In this document: positions 22,379 through 31,383 of the stretch, one piece after another
Layout: the number at the start of each line of letters is the position of its first letter
Numbering within the stretch: the stretch's first letter is position 1
From: Pseudomonadota bacterium
GTDB lineage: Bacteria; Desulfobacterota; Desulfobulbia; Desulfobulbales; JAGXFP01
Reading direction: 5' to 3'
DNA: 64,000 bases
Assembly (NCBI GenBank): GCA_018814305.1
Contig: JAHJAA010000082.1
Location: forward strand, 44,794 to 108,793
Notes under the pieces: model-generated
Seen by the model: only the letters and a program-made list of their open reading frames with translations
The model's database searches: none
Told to the model about the DNA's origin: nothing
Position numbers and translations under genes: made by a program

Positions 22379-24118
22379 ATGAAATCAAGCCAGATTGAGC
22401 AATGGTTGCAGGGTTCCCCCGTTCTCAAAAATCTACCCGTTGAAGTAGTCGTCGAGATCAGGTCTTTTGCCGAAAAGCAGGTAAGTAGGATTCATGAATT
22501 GGTCAAGATCGGCATGGCCCTGTCGGCTGAAAAGCAACTGGATCGGCTGCTGGAAATGATTGTCAGTGAGGCCCGTCGATTTACCAATGCTGATGGTGGC
22601 ACCCTTTATATCAAATCCGAGGATAATGTTCTGGAATTTATGATAATCCAGAACGACTCCTTGGGGATACGGATGGGGGGGACCGGCAAAAAGATCAGTT
22701 GGCCTCCGGTTGACCTGCAGGCGGCGGATGGGGTTGAAAACCACCGGAATGTCTCGGCTCATTGTGCCTTGGTGGGAAAACACGTCAATATCGATGATGT
22801 CTACCGAGCTGATTTCGATTTTCAAGGTACCAAGGAATTTGATGCAACCACCGGGTATCGTTCTAAATCCATGCTGCTGGTGCCCCTTCGTGACCACGAG
22901 GATGAGGTCATTGGAGTTCTGCAACTGTTGAACGCTCTGGATTCAGCCAGCGGGGAGGTGGTACCCTTTCCCCCCCATGAGATAGAGGACGTTACCAGTC
23001 TGGCCTCCCAGGCGGCCATTGCCATCACCAACGCTCGTTTGATCCGAGAACTGGAAAATCTGTTAAACGCCTTTTTGCAGGCAATTGCTGCGGCAATTGA
23101 TGAAAAATCCCATTACACGGCAGGCCATGTCGCCCGGGTTGCAGATTTGACCGAGAGGATCGCTTTGGCAATTAACAAGGCTGAAGAGGGACGATTTGCC
23201 GAGGTCCATTTCTCCGATGATGAGTTGGATGAATTGAAGATGGCGGCCTGGATGCATGATGTGGGTAAGGTAACCACCCCGGAATATGTGGTTGATAAAG
23301 CAACCAAACTCCAGACGATTTTTGATCGTATCGATCTGATCCGGTCGCGAGCGGAGATCCTGAAACGAGATGTGCAGTTGGCGGATTGCATTGCTGGTGT
23401 TGGTGAGGTGGGGGGGGCTGCGATTGATGTCGGAACGGGCTTAACCCTTGAAGAGATCGGGGCATTATTGGCCTTCCTGGAAGAGGTCAACATCGGAGGG
23501 GAATTCCTCTCCGATGAAAAAATCATGAAGCTTAAGGAAATCGGGGCCATTACCTATCAGGAGAACGGTCAGGCCCACCCTCTGTTAACCGAAGAAGAGA
23601 TAGATAATCTCTCCATTCGCAAGGGAACCTTGAACCAGGCAGAGCGATCGGTGATCAACAATCATGTTACCTTGACCATGAGGATGCTCGAGAAACTTCC
23701 CTTTCCCCGAAAGCTCAGCAACGTCCCGCGGTTTGCCGGGATGCATCACGAAAAATTGGACGGGACCGGCTATCCCAATGGTTTGAAGGAGGCTGAGATT
23801 CCGTTGCAGGCTAGAATTCTGGCTGTTGCCGATGTGTTTGAGGCCTTAACTGCGGCTGATCGGCCGTATAAACCGGGGAAAAAATTGTCCGAGTCCATGA
23901 AAATTCTCGGTTTTATGGTGAAGGATCGGCATCTGGATGGAGATATTTGTGATCTTCTGGTGGAGTCCGGATTGGCTGAGTATTATGGGTGTCAGGTCCT
24001 GTCCGAAAGACAGCGGGATAATTTTTTCTGGAAGGGTGAGGAGGTCTCCCTGGCCTGTTCACCGGAAGATCAGTTGAAATGTCTTCAGGGCAGGCCAAGA
24101 GAGAGCAAAAATTCCTGA
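22379..24118 (+). CDS. GAF-HD-GYP signalling phosphodiesterase
   Basis: About 579 residues without membrane segments. A GAF sensor domain (about residues 50-220; ADGGTLYIKS, SMLLVPLRD, LASQAAIAITNARL) is followed by an HD-GYP domain, which hydrolyses c-di-GMP. HD is at His293/Asp294 (MHDVGK) and HHEKLDGTGYP ends at residue 466. The gap between HD and GYP is about 170 residues, against roughly 60-65 in typical members, so an insert of around 100 residues (DRIDLIRSRAEILKRD and onward) is present. GGAG before the ATG at 22379 decides the start. Its 3' end overlaps tlyA on the other strand by 34 bases. Confidence 0.88.
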   Translation: MKSSQIEQWLQGSPVLKNLPVEVVVEIRSFAEKQVSRIHELVKIGMALSAEKQLDRLLEMIVSEARRFTNADGGTLYIKSEDNVLEFMIIQNDSLGIRMGGTGKKISWPPVDLQAADGVENHRNVSAHCALVGKHVNIDDVYRADFDFQGTKEFDATTGYRSKSMLLVPLRDHEDEVIGVLQLLNALDSASGEVVPFPPHEIEDVTSLASQAAIAITNARLIRELENLLNAFLQAIAAAIDEKSHYTAGHVARVADLTERIALAINKAEEGRFAEVHFSDDELDELKMAAWMHDVGKVTTPEYVVDKATKLQTIFDRIDLIRSRAEILKRDVQLADCIAGVGEVGGAAIDVGTGLTLEEIGALLAFLEEVNIGGEFLSDEKIMKLKEIGAITYQENGQAHPLLTEEEIDNLSIRKGTLNQAERSVINNHVTLTMRMLEKLPFPRKLSNVPRFAGMHHEKLDGTGYPNGLKEAEIPLQARILAVADVFEALTAADRPYKPGKKLSESMKILGFMVKDRHLDGDICDLLVESGLAEYYGCQVLSERQRDNFFWKGEEVSLACSPEDQLKCLQGRPRESKNS

Positions 24119-24816
24119 TTCCCTTTGGGGCCGAGGATCGGAGAGGGAATTGTGCCGAAACTCTGGAAACCGAGAGTGACTGCAAACCGTTCGATTTTCC
24201 GAATTGCCTCTTCTTTCAGGCTCTGGTCCCGGACTACTCCTCCCTTACCGACCTGACCGCGCCCTACCTCGAATTGGGGTTTAATCAGAGCGAGAACGAT
24301 GCCTCCAGCCTTGAGTAAGTCCTTGATCGGGGCCAGCAGTAATTCCAACGAGATAAACGAGGCGTCAATGACCGCCATATCCAGTTCCTCCGGGATGGCC
24401 TCCCGGGTCAGGTAGCGGGCATTGGTGCGTTCCATGACCACCACTCGCGGATCCTGGCGCAGTTTCCAGGCTAATTGACCGTACCCCACATCAACCGCAT
24501 AGACCCGGACGGCACCCCGTTGCAGAAGACAATCGGTGAAACCACCGGTTGAAGCTCCGAGATCGGCACAGATGAGGCCCATGGGGTTGATCCCGAAATG
24601 ATTGAGCCCGGCCTCGATTTTGAGCCCTCCTCGGCTGACATAGGGACAGTTGTCACCCTTAATCTCAATAACGCATTCTTCGGCAAAACGGGTGCCGGCC
24701 TTGTCGACGGTATGACCGTTCACCACTACTTGGGCGGCAGCGATGAGGCCTTGGGCCTTGTGGCGGGTTGGGGCCAGATTACGGACCAGGAGCAGTTGGT
24801 CAAGCCGATACTTCAA
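24085..24816 (-). CDS. tlyA: TlyA-family rRNA 2'-O-methyltransferase
   Basis: Protein of 243 residues with an N-terminal S4 RNA-binding domain (RLDQLLLVRNLAPTRHKAQG) and an FtsJ-like methyltransferase domain. Motif I reads ADLGASTGGFTDCLLQ, and VIDASFISL and ALIKPQFEVG supply the catalytic Asp and Lys. TlyA methylates the 2'-hydroxyl of cytidines in ribosomal RNA; some family members act on 16S and 23S rRNA, others only on 23S. It is 12 bases downstream of glmM on the same strand and likely the last gene of the cdaA-cdaR-glmM transcript. Confidence 0.9.
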   Translation of the reverse strand: MKYRLDQLLLVRNLAPTRHKAQGLIAAAQVVVNGHTVDKAGTRFAEECVIEIKGDNCPYVSRGGLKIEAGLNHFGINPMGLICADLGASTGGFTDCLLQRGAVRVYAVDVGYGQLAWKLRQDPRVVVMERTNARYLTREAIPEELDMAVIDASFISLELLLAPIKDLLKAGGIVLALIKPQFEVGRGQVGKGGVVRDQSLKEEAIRKIERFAVTLGFQSFGTIPSPILGPKGNQEFLLSLGLP

Positions 24817-24828
24817 GGGACCACCGGG

Positions 24829-26178
24829 TTACTGATCCGAATGGCGGATGGTTTCTGCGATTTCTTCGGCCATTACGGAAATAGTCTTGGTATCCTGTCC
24901 TTCCACCATTATTCGAATCAGGGGCTCGGTTCCAGAAGGACGGACCAGAATGCGCCCGTTTTTCCCAAGCTTTTTTTCCAAGGCGGCAATCTGTTGGTCT
25001 AGTCCGGAGACCTTCTTTAAGTCGATTTTTTGCGAGGTCCGGACGTTCTGGAGAACTTGGGGAAAGGGCTCCATGATATGGGTTAACTCGGAGAGCGGTT
25101 TGCGACGTTTGATCATTACGGCGAGAAGTTGCAATGCGGCCAGGATGCCGTCACCACTGGTGTTATGGTCAAGAAAGATCAGGTGCCCCGACTGTTCTCC
25201 ACCGAAGTTATAGCCGTTTTTGCGCATCTCTTCCACCACGTAACGGTCACCGACCTGGGTTCTCTGCAGGTGACCGTTCATCTTGTTCATAGCCACTTCC
25301 AGGCCCATGTTACTCATCACAGTGGCTACCAGGGTCTTTTTCCGGAGTTTTCTGGTCATGATCAGTTCGGAGGCACAGATCGCCATGACCTGGTCACCGT
25401 CAACGATGTTTCCTTTCTCATCCACCACGATCAGTCGATCACCGTCACCATCCAGAGCGACCCCCAGATTGGCGCCCAGTTCCCGAACCTTGTCCGCCAC
25501 CATTCGTGGATGGAGGGCACCGCAGTGGTCGTTGATGTTTTTGCCGTCGGGTTCCACCCCGAGTTTGGTAACTTTGGCACCCAATTCCTCGAAGACATGA
25601 GGGGCAACCCCATAGGTGGCACCGTTGGCGCAATCCACCACGATGTGGAAATCTTCCAGGGTGTACTGCTTTGGGAAGGTGTTTTTTAAAAAGACGATGT
25701 AGCGCCCTTTGGCGTCATCAATCCTGGCCGCCTTGCCGACTTCTTCAGCCACCGGGCGAAGGGCTGCCATTTTTTGGGAGAAAATCAGATCTTCGATTTC
25801 GAGTTCCATGGAATCGGGCAGTTTGAAACCGTTACTTGAGAAGATCTTGATGCCATTGTCTTGAAAGGGGTTATGGGAGGCGGAAATAACCACTCCGGCA
25901 TCGGCCCGCATACTGGTGGTGATGAAGGCGATACCCGGAGTAGGCATGGGGCCGACCAGAAGAACATTGACTCCCATGGAGCAGATGCCAGCGGCCAGGG
26001 CATTTTCGATCATGTAACCGGAAAGTCTGGTGTCCTTGCCGATGACGATCCGGTGTCCATGGACCTGATCCTTGACCAGAAAGGCGATGGCCCGTCCGAT
26101 CTGCATGGCAATTTCAGTGGTCATGGGAAATATATTGGCGACGCCGCGAACCCCGTCAGTGCCGAAAAGTCTTCTCAT
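24829..26178 (-). CDS. glmM: Phosphoglucosamine mutase GlmM
   Basis: Protein of 449 residues, the normal length. It converts glucosamine-6-phosphate to glucosamine-1-phosphate for UDP-GlcNAc, which feeds peptidoglycan and lipid A. Seen directly: FGTDGVRG at the N-terminus, the phosphoserine loop ISASHNP with Ser101, the metal loop DGDGDR, the sugar loop GGEQSGH, and the phosphate-binding RPSGTEP. It sits downstream of cdaR and cdaA; in Bacillus and others the same trio is an operon and GlmM can bind and inhibit CdaA. Confidence 0.96.
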   Translation of the reverse strand: MRRLFGTDGVRGVANIFPMTTEIAMQIGRAIAFLVKDQVHGHRIVIGKDTRLSGYMIENALAAGICSMGVNVLLVGPMPTPGIAFITTSMRADAGVVISASHNPFQDNGIKIFSSNGFKLPDSMELEIEDLIFSQKMAALRPVAEEVGKAARIDDAKGRYIVFLKNTFPKQYTLEDFHIVVDCANGATYGVAPHVFEELGAKVTKLGVEPDGKNINDHCGALHPRMVADKVRELGANLGVALDGDGDRLIVVDEKGNIVDGDQVMAICASELIMTRKLRKKTLVATVMSNMGLEVAMNKMNGHLQRTQVGDRYVVEEMRKNGYNFGGEQSGHLIFLDHNTSGDGILAALQLLAVMIKRRKPLSELTHIMEPFPQVLQNVRTSQKIDLKKVSGLDQQIAALEKKLGKNGRILVRPSGTEPLIRIMVEGQDTKTISVMAEEIAETIRHSDQ

Positions 26179-26233
26179 AATATTGATAATCCTTGAATAA
26201 TTACCGGTGATAAGAACTTTCTAGGACAAACTC

Positions 26234-27241
26234 TTACGGGTTCATCGTTACAGCGGGTTTTATCTTCAGGAGGGGACCTGCCTCGCCGATGGTAAGAACG
26301 ATCTCTGCCGGTACAACCTCCAGGAGTTTTATCTGGGAATTGGGGATGGTTACGACCACGGGCAAGGAGTACGTCCCGGGTGGTAATGAAGCTCCATCAA
26401 TAACAGCCGTAATCCCTTCAGTGCTTTCCATGGACTGGGCGGAAAAATATGGGAGTTCCACTTTGATATCAACCTCCTGCCGGGAGAGCTGGTACAGGGT
26501 TCGATCCGCAGTATGAGTGAAGGTGATCGGCAGGTGGTAGAGGGTTTTGGGAACACGTTTTTCCCTGATTCCTCCTCGTACGGTAATGACCGGTTCACCG
26601 ACCAGACGGGTTATTTCAGGGGCCAGGTCCAGAGGGATCTGTTTGGTAAATGAGGCTTTGACTCCTGAAAGATCAATGGGTTCGGTCGAGAGAAAGAGCA
26701 GCCCCTCCATGAGCTTGGCCGGTGCGGTCAGGCTAAGGGACACCGGATCAGGAACTGCTCCGACAAGTTCATAGCCCTCCGCAGGGGAACCGGAGGTGGT
26801 TGGTTTGATCGGCAGTTCTTTTTGGATCAGTCGGTCGATGACCAAGCTGACGTTGGCCGGTTGGATTCTCAGGACCTTGATGCCACGGGGAAATTTAATT
26901 GACTCGGGCTTGGTCTGAATGACTTTGCTGCCGGGGGTAGCTTGTGAGAGATCCACTGGTTTGGAGATGTGGAGGCGGTCCAGGCCTCTAACTAAGCCGC
27001 GGGGACCGCTGACCGTCACTTCCAGTTGGCGCATGAACTGATTTGAAATGACCATGTCCTGAGGGAGGTTGGTGATCTCTATGGGGACGAGCACCGTCAT
27101 GTCGACCTTGTCTTCACCAACCACAAAGTACCACAGCAACAAGGCAAAAAAGAGAGAGAGGATTTTTAATATCCAATCTTTTGGCCAGTGCAACTGGGAA
27201 ACCCAGGAGGTTTTTATGTTCTGTTGAGCCAGCTTTTCCAT
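26234..27241 (-). CDS. cdaR: CdaR-like YbbR-domain protein
   Basis: Protein of 335 residues with one N-terminal membrane anchor (WILKILSLFFALLLWYFVV) followed by about three YbbR repeats outside the cytoplasm (recurring hydrophobic beta segments, with PVSLSLTAPAKL typical). CdaR binds the membrane part of CdaA and tunes c-di-AMP synthesis. The start lies 28 bases inside the cdaA 3' end, so the two are translationally coupled. Confidence 0.9.
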   Translation of the reverse strand: MEKLAQQNIKTSWVSQLHWPKDWILKILSLFFALLLWYFVVGEDKVDMTVLVPIEITNLPQDMVISNQFMRQLEVTVSGPRGLVRGLDRLHISKPVDLSQATPGSKVIQTKPESIKFPRGIKVLRIQPANVSLVIDRLIQKELPIKPTTSGSPAEGYELVGAVPDPVSLSLTAPAKLMEGLLFLSTEPIDLSGVKASFTKQIPLDLAPEITRLVGEPVITVRGGIREKRVPKTLYHLPITFTHTADRTLYQLSRQEVDIKVELPYFSAQSMESTEGITAVIDGASLPPGTYSLPVVVTIPNSQIKLLEVVPAEIVLTIGEAGPLLKIKPAVTMNP

Positions 27242-28005
27242 AAGTTTGTCTGGTATTCCTGGGGAACGAAAATTGCCCTTAATCTATTTTTTACGGTTTT
27301 TTCATCAAGATCGGTGGTTATGGCACCATGCTGGACCAGTGAGATGTGGCCGGTTTCTTCTGACACCACAAGGATTACCGCATCGGTTTCCTCGGAGAGG
27401 CCGATGGCGGCTCGGTGCCGGGTGCCTAGTCTTTTACTGATATAGGGGTTTTTGGTCAACGGAAGGACGCAACCGGCAGTGAGAATTCGGCCTTGGCGGA
27501 TGACAACTCCCCCGTCATGCAGGGGTGATTCATGGAGAAAGAGACTAACCAGAAGCTCTCGGCTAACCCTGGCATCGACATTGTGACCGGATTCGATATA
27601 ATCCTTTAGGCCTGTTTCTCGTTCGAGGATCATCAGAGCGCCGATGCGCTTCCTTGACAAATAGCTGGCCGCACCGACAATTTCTTCCAGCGATTGGACC
27701 ATGTCCTCGTAACTCCTGGTAAATGGAGTCTGGCCGACCTGGGTAAGTGCCCGTCTGATATCTCGTTGAAAAACAATAATTATGATAAGGAAGATTGAAC
27801 TTAAAAAAGTATTCAAGAGCCAATAGAGAGTCAGGAGCTCGAACTCCTTGGCACCGAAATAGGTGATGATAATGACTGCGATTCCAGCCAGCATCTGGGC
27901 CGCACGGGTGCCTCTGATGATGAGTAGAACCCGGTAGATAAGAAACCAGACAATAAGTATGTCTGGAATGTCTTGCCACCTAAGAGATTTAAGGATTTCC
28001 AGCAT
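27214..28005 (-). CDS. cdaA: Membrane diadenylate cyclase CdaA
   Basis: Protein of 263 residues: three N-terminal membrane helices (ILIVWFLIYRVLLI; MLAGIAVIIITYFGA; LYWLLNTFLSSIFLIIIIVF), then a DAC domain that makes c-di-AMP from two ATP. The RHR motif (GTRHRAAIGLSE) is intact. The DGA motif reads HDGG, with Gly in place of Ala. It is first in the cdaA-cdaR-glmM-tlyA run. folP, often next to cdaA in related bacteria, is not adjacent here. Confidence 0.93.
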   Translation of the reverse strand: MLEILKSLRWQDIPDILIVWFLIYRVLLIIRGTRAAQMLAGIAVIIITYFGAKEFELLTLYWLLNTFLSSIFLIIIIVFQRDIRRALTQVGQTPFTRSYEDMVQSLEEIVGAASYLSRKRIGALMILERETGLKDYIESGHNVDARVSRELLVSLFLHESPLHDGGVVIRQGRILTAGCVLPLTKNPYISKRLGTRHRAAIGLSEETDAVILVVSEETGHISLVQHGAITTDLDEKTVKNRLRAIFVPQEYQTNLWKSWLNRT

Positions 28006-28569
28006 GCGCCATCAACTCAAGGAAAGACTTGAAACGAAAAGGGTTGTAATCCAGGTGGCCTGGGAAGAACATGACCGATCAGCAAGGTCAGGATGTACTC
28101 TTTCCTTATGGGCATGTCCTTACGGAAACGTCTTTCCGTCAGATAAAGATTTTATTTGCCAATATTCACTTCTACACAATTTTTTTGTGCTGCTGGTCTC
28201 TAAGAATTCAGGAACACTGATTATACAAGATAATCAAAAGGTCGGCTTGGAACCAGTTAGGATCATCATGAACTGTAAAAAATAACCTCTTTCATTAATG
28301 TATAGCCTAATTTGCTTTAGCTGGGCAAGGGTATCTTGCTGATTTATAAAAAAAAACGAGCTTGATTCGGCATTGGAGTTTCTTCATTATCGAAAAGTGG
28401 CAGCTATTGAAAAAAAATGCTTGGTTAAAATCATCTCGCTTGACATGGGGGTGGATATCAATTAAATTTTCTTGCCTTATTCAGTAGTCATGCATGTACG
28501 TCTTTCTTGCGTCGCATGAATATTTTTTTTTGTTTAAATTTGAGTTCAATTTACGACAGGAGGCCAACC
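28006..28569. other. Divergent region between cdaA and rpsT
   Basis: About 560 bases. A 108-codon plus-strand frame crosses its left part but has no family resemblance and no clear ribosome site, so it was not called. The right half holds the rpsT promoter and leader. Nothing else is recognised. Confidence 0.45.
28440..28468 (+). promoter_or_regulatory. rpsT promoter
   Basis: A consensus -35 TTGACA (28440-28445) is followed after 17 bases by TAAATT (28463-28468). The start of transcription would lie about 95 bases before the rpsT start codon. Confidence 0.6.
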
Positions 28570-28842
28570 TTGGCTAATCATAAGTCAGCTCTTAAACGTC
28601 ATCGGCAGAGTATGCAGCGTAGAAGCCGGAATCGGATTAACAAATCAATAATGAAAAATGCCGTCAAGGCGCTTGAGATTGCGGTTACGGAAAACTCTGT
28701 TGATGACGCTCAGGCAGCTTTAAAGGCAGCGGTCCCTGCTATCGTTCGTGCGGCAGTGAAGGGGACCATTCATAAAAAAACTGCATCTCGGAAGGTCTCG
28801 CGTTTAACCAAACGGGTAAATGCTCTGGCTGCCAACGCCTAG
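28570..28842 (+). CDS. rpsT: 30S ribosomal protein S20
   Basis: Basic protein of 90 residues, ANHKSALKRHRQSMQRRSRN at the N-terminus, with the long-helix pattern of S20 and ending KRVNALAANA. It binds 16S rRNA early in 30S assembly. The start codon is TTG at 28570 with a perfect AGGAGG at 28558-28563, six bases upstream; the residues before it in the frame do not belong to S20. In Escherichia coli rpsT also begins with UUG, and this weak start is part of the feedback control by free S20. Confidence 0.96.
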   Translation: MANHKSALKRHRQSMQRRSRNRINKSIMKNAVKALEIAVTENSVDDAQAALKAAVPAIVRAAVKGTIHKKTASRKVSRLTKRVNALAANA

Positions 28843-28843
28843 C

Positions 28844-28880
28844 ACTATCTGGAGGATGTGCCAACGTCCTCAGGTAGTTT
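28844..28880 (+). terminator. Hairpin after rpsT
   Basis: ACTATCTGGAGGA faces TCCTCAGGTAGT across a loop of about ten bases, with one or two mismatches, then a short T stretch. Probably a weak terminator of rpsT. Confidence 0.5.
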
Positions 28881-28953
28881 GCATACATTCTGATGTCTTT
28901 TGTTAACCGCAATTCATCGCCGGATTCCGTGATGAATGGAATATTCAAAAGTA

Positions 28954-28993
28954 AAGCCATGGGAGCGCGTCTTCTTCCAATGGCTTTTTTTTT
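28954..28993 (+). terminator. Terminator or attenuator between rpsT and trpE
   Basis: AAGCCAT (28954-28960) pairs with ATGGCTT (28980-28986), helped by GGGA/TTCC inside, and is followed by nine T. It is a good Rho-independent terminator 200 bases upstream of trpE. It could end rpsT messages or act as a trp attenuator; no leader peptide with adjacent Trp codons and a ribosome site is visible before it. Confidence 0.65.
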
Positions 28994-29196
28994 GTGCAGC
29001 GCTTCTTTTATTGCTCTGGTTAATAATGGGAGTGGTCTGGTCGTTTTGTGTATATCACCAAGTGATGCGGGCCAGATCTCCGTTCGGTTTGCCCAAATAA
29101 TGGATATATGAAAGTATTTAATGTAATCTTCGCGTGTCTGTCATAGAGCAATAGAACTAAGTTGCAGTTTTGAGGTCTTCTTGAAAGGAAAATTTC

Positions 29197-30675
29197 ATGC
29201 ACCAGCCTGATCTGAAAGTTTTTACCCGGTTGGCCGGTGAAGCCGACCTTATTCCCGTCCATCGTGAAATTATTGCTGATCTTGATACTCCTCTCACCAT
29301 TTTTGCGAAGGTTGCCGGTGCCGAGAGTCATGCCTTCCTCTTTGAAAGTCTTGAAGGTGGAGAGAAATGGGGCCGCTATTCCTTTGTTGGATATGATCCT
29401 CTGGCCATTTTTGAAAGTCATGGCTCTTCAGTCACTCTGATTCGCGGGCATGATCGGCAGGAGTTGTCAGGTAATCCTTTCGATTTGTTAAAGGATCTAC
29501 TGCAATCCTTCAAAGTGATGAGTGAAGCAGAGTATCTCCCCCGGTTCTTTGGGGGTGCGGTCGGTTTTTTGGGATACGATATGGTTCGGTTCATGGAGCA
29601 TATTCCCGATACCCACCCGGCCAGGGAGGGTTTTCCGGACAGTTCCTTTATGATACCCGGAATGGTTCTTATCTATGACAATCTTAAGCAGACGCTCTCC
29701 ATTGTGAATTGTTTGGTGGTCGATCGTAAAGAGGATCTCCCCACCCAATATGCCAAGGCCATGGCGCGTATTGATCAGGTCGTTGAGCGCCTGCGAGGGG
29801 ATATTCCTGAAGCGGTGGTCGAGACATCTCCCTGTTCGAGTACCCATAATTTTACCTCGAATATGACCGAGAAGGATTTTTCGGCCATGGTTGTGAAGGC
29901 CAAAGAGTATATTCTGGCCGGGGATGTTATTCAGGTTGTTCTCGCCCAGCGGTTTCACACCGAAACGGATCTGGAAGCATTTCGTCTTTATCGGGCCCTC
30001 CGTCATATCAACCCCAGTCCTTATCTCTTTTATCTTAAGCAAGGCGATCTGGTGCAGATTGGATCCTCCCCTGAGATTCTGGTGCGTCTTGAAAATGATG
30101 AAATAGAGTTGAGACCCATTGCCGGGACCAGACGTCGTGGACGCACCGAGGAAGAAGATTTCGCCCTGGAAAAGGAATTATTGAGCGATCCTAAAGAACG
30201 GGCCGAGCATTTCATGCTTGTTGACCTCGGTCGTAATGATGTCGGCCGAGTTGCCGGGCCAGGGCAGGTTGAAACCAGAGATTTAATGGTCATTGAGCGA
30301 TACAGTCATGTGATGCATATCGTTTCCGGCGTCCATGGTCGATTGGCCCCGGGCAAGGACCAATTTGATGTTTTGAAGGCTTGCTTTCCCGCCGGAACCG
30401 TGAGTGGCGCTCCGAAAATCAGGGCGATGGAAATCATTGAGGAGTTGGAACCAGACCGTCGAGGACCCTATGCCGGCGCGGTAGGGTATTTCGGATTTTC
30501 AGGGAACATGGATTTTTGCATCACTATCAGGACCTTCATCTTGAAAGGTCGAGATCTCTGGATTCAGGCAGGGGCCGGGATTGTTGCCGATTCCGATCCG
30601 GCCAGTGAGTTTGAGGAAACTGTCAATAAATCCATGGGACTCCGTCGAGCGGTTGAACTCGCCGAAAAATGGTAA
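29197..30675 (+). CDS. trpE: Anthranilate synthase component I
   Basis: Protein of 492 residues, normal length. It makes anthranilate from chorismate using ammonia from TrpG. The N-terminal LFESLEGGEKWGRYSFVGY carries the tryptophan feedback site (ES...S), and the C-terminal half has GDVIQVVLAQRF, PIAGTRRRG, DLGRNDVGRV, FPAGTVSGAPK and FSGNMDFCITIRT of the chorismate enzymes. It opens the trpEGDCF operon; GAAAGGAAAA precedes the ATG. Confidence 0.96.
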   Translation: MHQPDLKVFTRLAGEADLIPVHREIIADLDTPLTIFAKVAGAESHAFLFESLEGGEKWGRYSFVGYDPLAIFESHGSSVTLIRGHDRQELSGNPFDLLKDLLQSFKVMSEAEYLPRFFGGAVGFLGYDMVRFMEHIPDTHPAREGFPDSSFMIPGMVLIYDNLKQTLSIVNCLVVDRKEDLPTQYAKAMARIDQVVERLRGDIPEAVVETSPCSSTHNFTSNMTEKDFSAMVVKAKEYILAGDVIQVVLAQRFHTETDLEAFRLYRALRHINPSPYLFYLKQGDLVQIGSSPEILVRLENDEIELRPIAGTRRRGRTEEEDFALEKELLSDPKERAEHFMLVDLGRNDVGRVAGPGQVETRDLMVIERYSHVMHIVSGVHGRLAPGKDQFDVLKACFPAGTVSGAPKIRAMEIIEELEPDRRGPYAGAVGYFGFSGNMDFCITIRTFILKGRDLWIQAGAGIVADSDPASEFEETVNKSMGLRRAVELAEKW

Positions 30676-30697
30676 TCCCAGTTGAAGGAAGATGGTC

Positions 30698-31285
30698 ATG
30701 ATTGTTATCATCGATAACTACGATTCATTTACGTATAACATCGTTCAGACCCTTGGCGGTCTTGGCGCCACCATGGAGATCTTTCGCAACGATCAGGTGA
30801 GCCTCGCCCAGATCGAGGAACTCCAGCCTGACCGTTTGCTTATCTCGCCAGGGCCGTGTACTCCGTCGCAGGCAGGTATATCAATTGAGGCAATTCGTTA
30901 TTTTGCCGGTCGTATTCCTATCCTCGGGGTCTGTTTAGGGCATCAGTCCATTGGTGAGGCCTTCGGTGGAGTGACAGTTCGGGCGCCTCGCCTGATGCAC
31001 GGCAAAACCAGCCCGATCCATCATGATGGGCGTGGGGTGTTTACCGGCCTGCCAAATCCCTTTGATGCCATGCGTTACCATTCTCTGCTGACCGACCGGG
31101 CCATGTTCCCGGCCTGTCTCGAGATATCTGCTGAAAGTGATCAGGGTGAGTTGATGGGCTTACGTCATCGGGAACTTGCCATTGAGGGGGTTCAGTTTCA
31201 TCCTGAGTCGATTATGACTCCGGATGGGGTGCGTCTTCTGCAGAACTTTATTGATCCATCCTACCCGGATCTGCTTCGGGGTTGA
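30698..31285 (+). CDS. trpG: Anthranilate synthase component II
   Basis: Class I glutamine amidotransferase of 195 residues. The oxyanion and nucleophile elements are clear: ISPGPCTPSQAG, then GVCLGHQSIGEAFGG with the catalytic Cys, and VQFHPESI with the catalytic His/Glu. It releases ammonia from glutamine for TrpE (or for p-aminobenzoate synthase if shared). ATG 30698 has AAGGAAG about eight bases upstream; ATG 30692 is too close to it. It lies 22 bases after trpE. Confidence 0.95.
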   Translation: MIVIIDNYDSFTYNIVQTLGGLGATMEIFRNDQVSLAQIEELQPDRLLISPGPCTPSQAGISIEAIRYFAGRIPILGVCLGHQSIGEAFGGVTVRAPRLMHGKTSPIHHDGRGVFTGLPNPFDAMRYHSLLTDRAMFPACLEISAESDQGELMGLRHRELAIEGVQFHPESIMTPDGVRLLQNFIDPSYPDLLRG

Positions 31286-31304
31286 TAATAACTGTTGGCC
31301 GTAG

Positions 31305-31332
31305 AGGAGGCGCAAGGCTCCTTGTTTTTGTT
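31305..31332 (+). terminator. Weak hairpin between trpG and trpD
   Basis: AGGAG and CTCCT with an eight-base loop, then TTGTTTTTG. A short stem, so it would stop only part of the transcripts inside the operon, or act in message stability. Confidence 0.3.
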
Positions 31333-31383
31333 TAACCTTCCGACATTTAACAATGGTCAGGACAGAGACCAAGGGAGACTTCC

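Noticed and set aside
27959..28285. 108-codon plus-strand frame antisense to the cdaA start
   Set aside because: No ribosome site, no family, and it overlaps the start of a certain gene.
28981..29100. Possible trp leader peptide with two Trp codons
   Set aside because: The frame has no proper start codon or ribosome site, and the Trp codons lie after, not before, the terminator hairpin.
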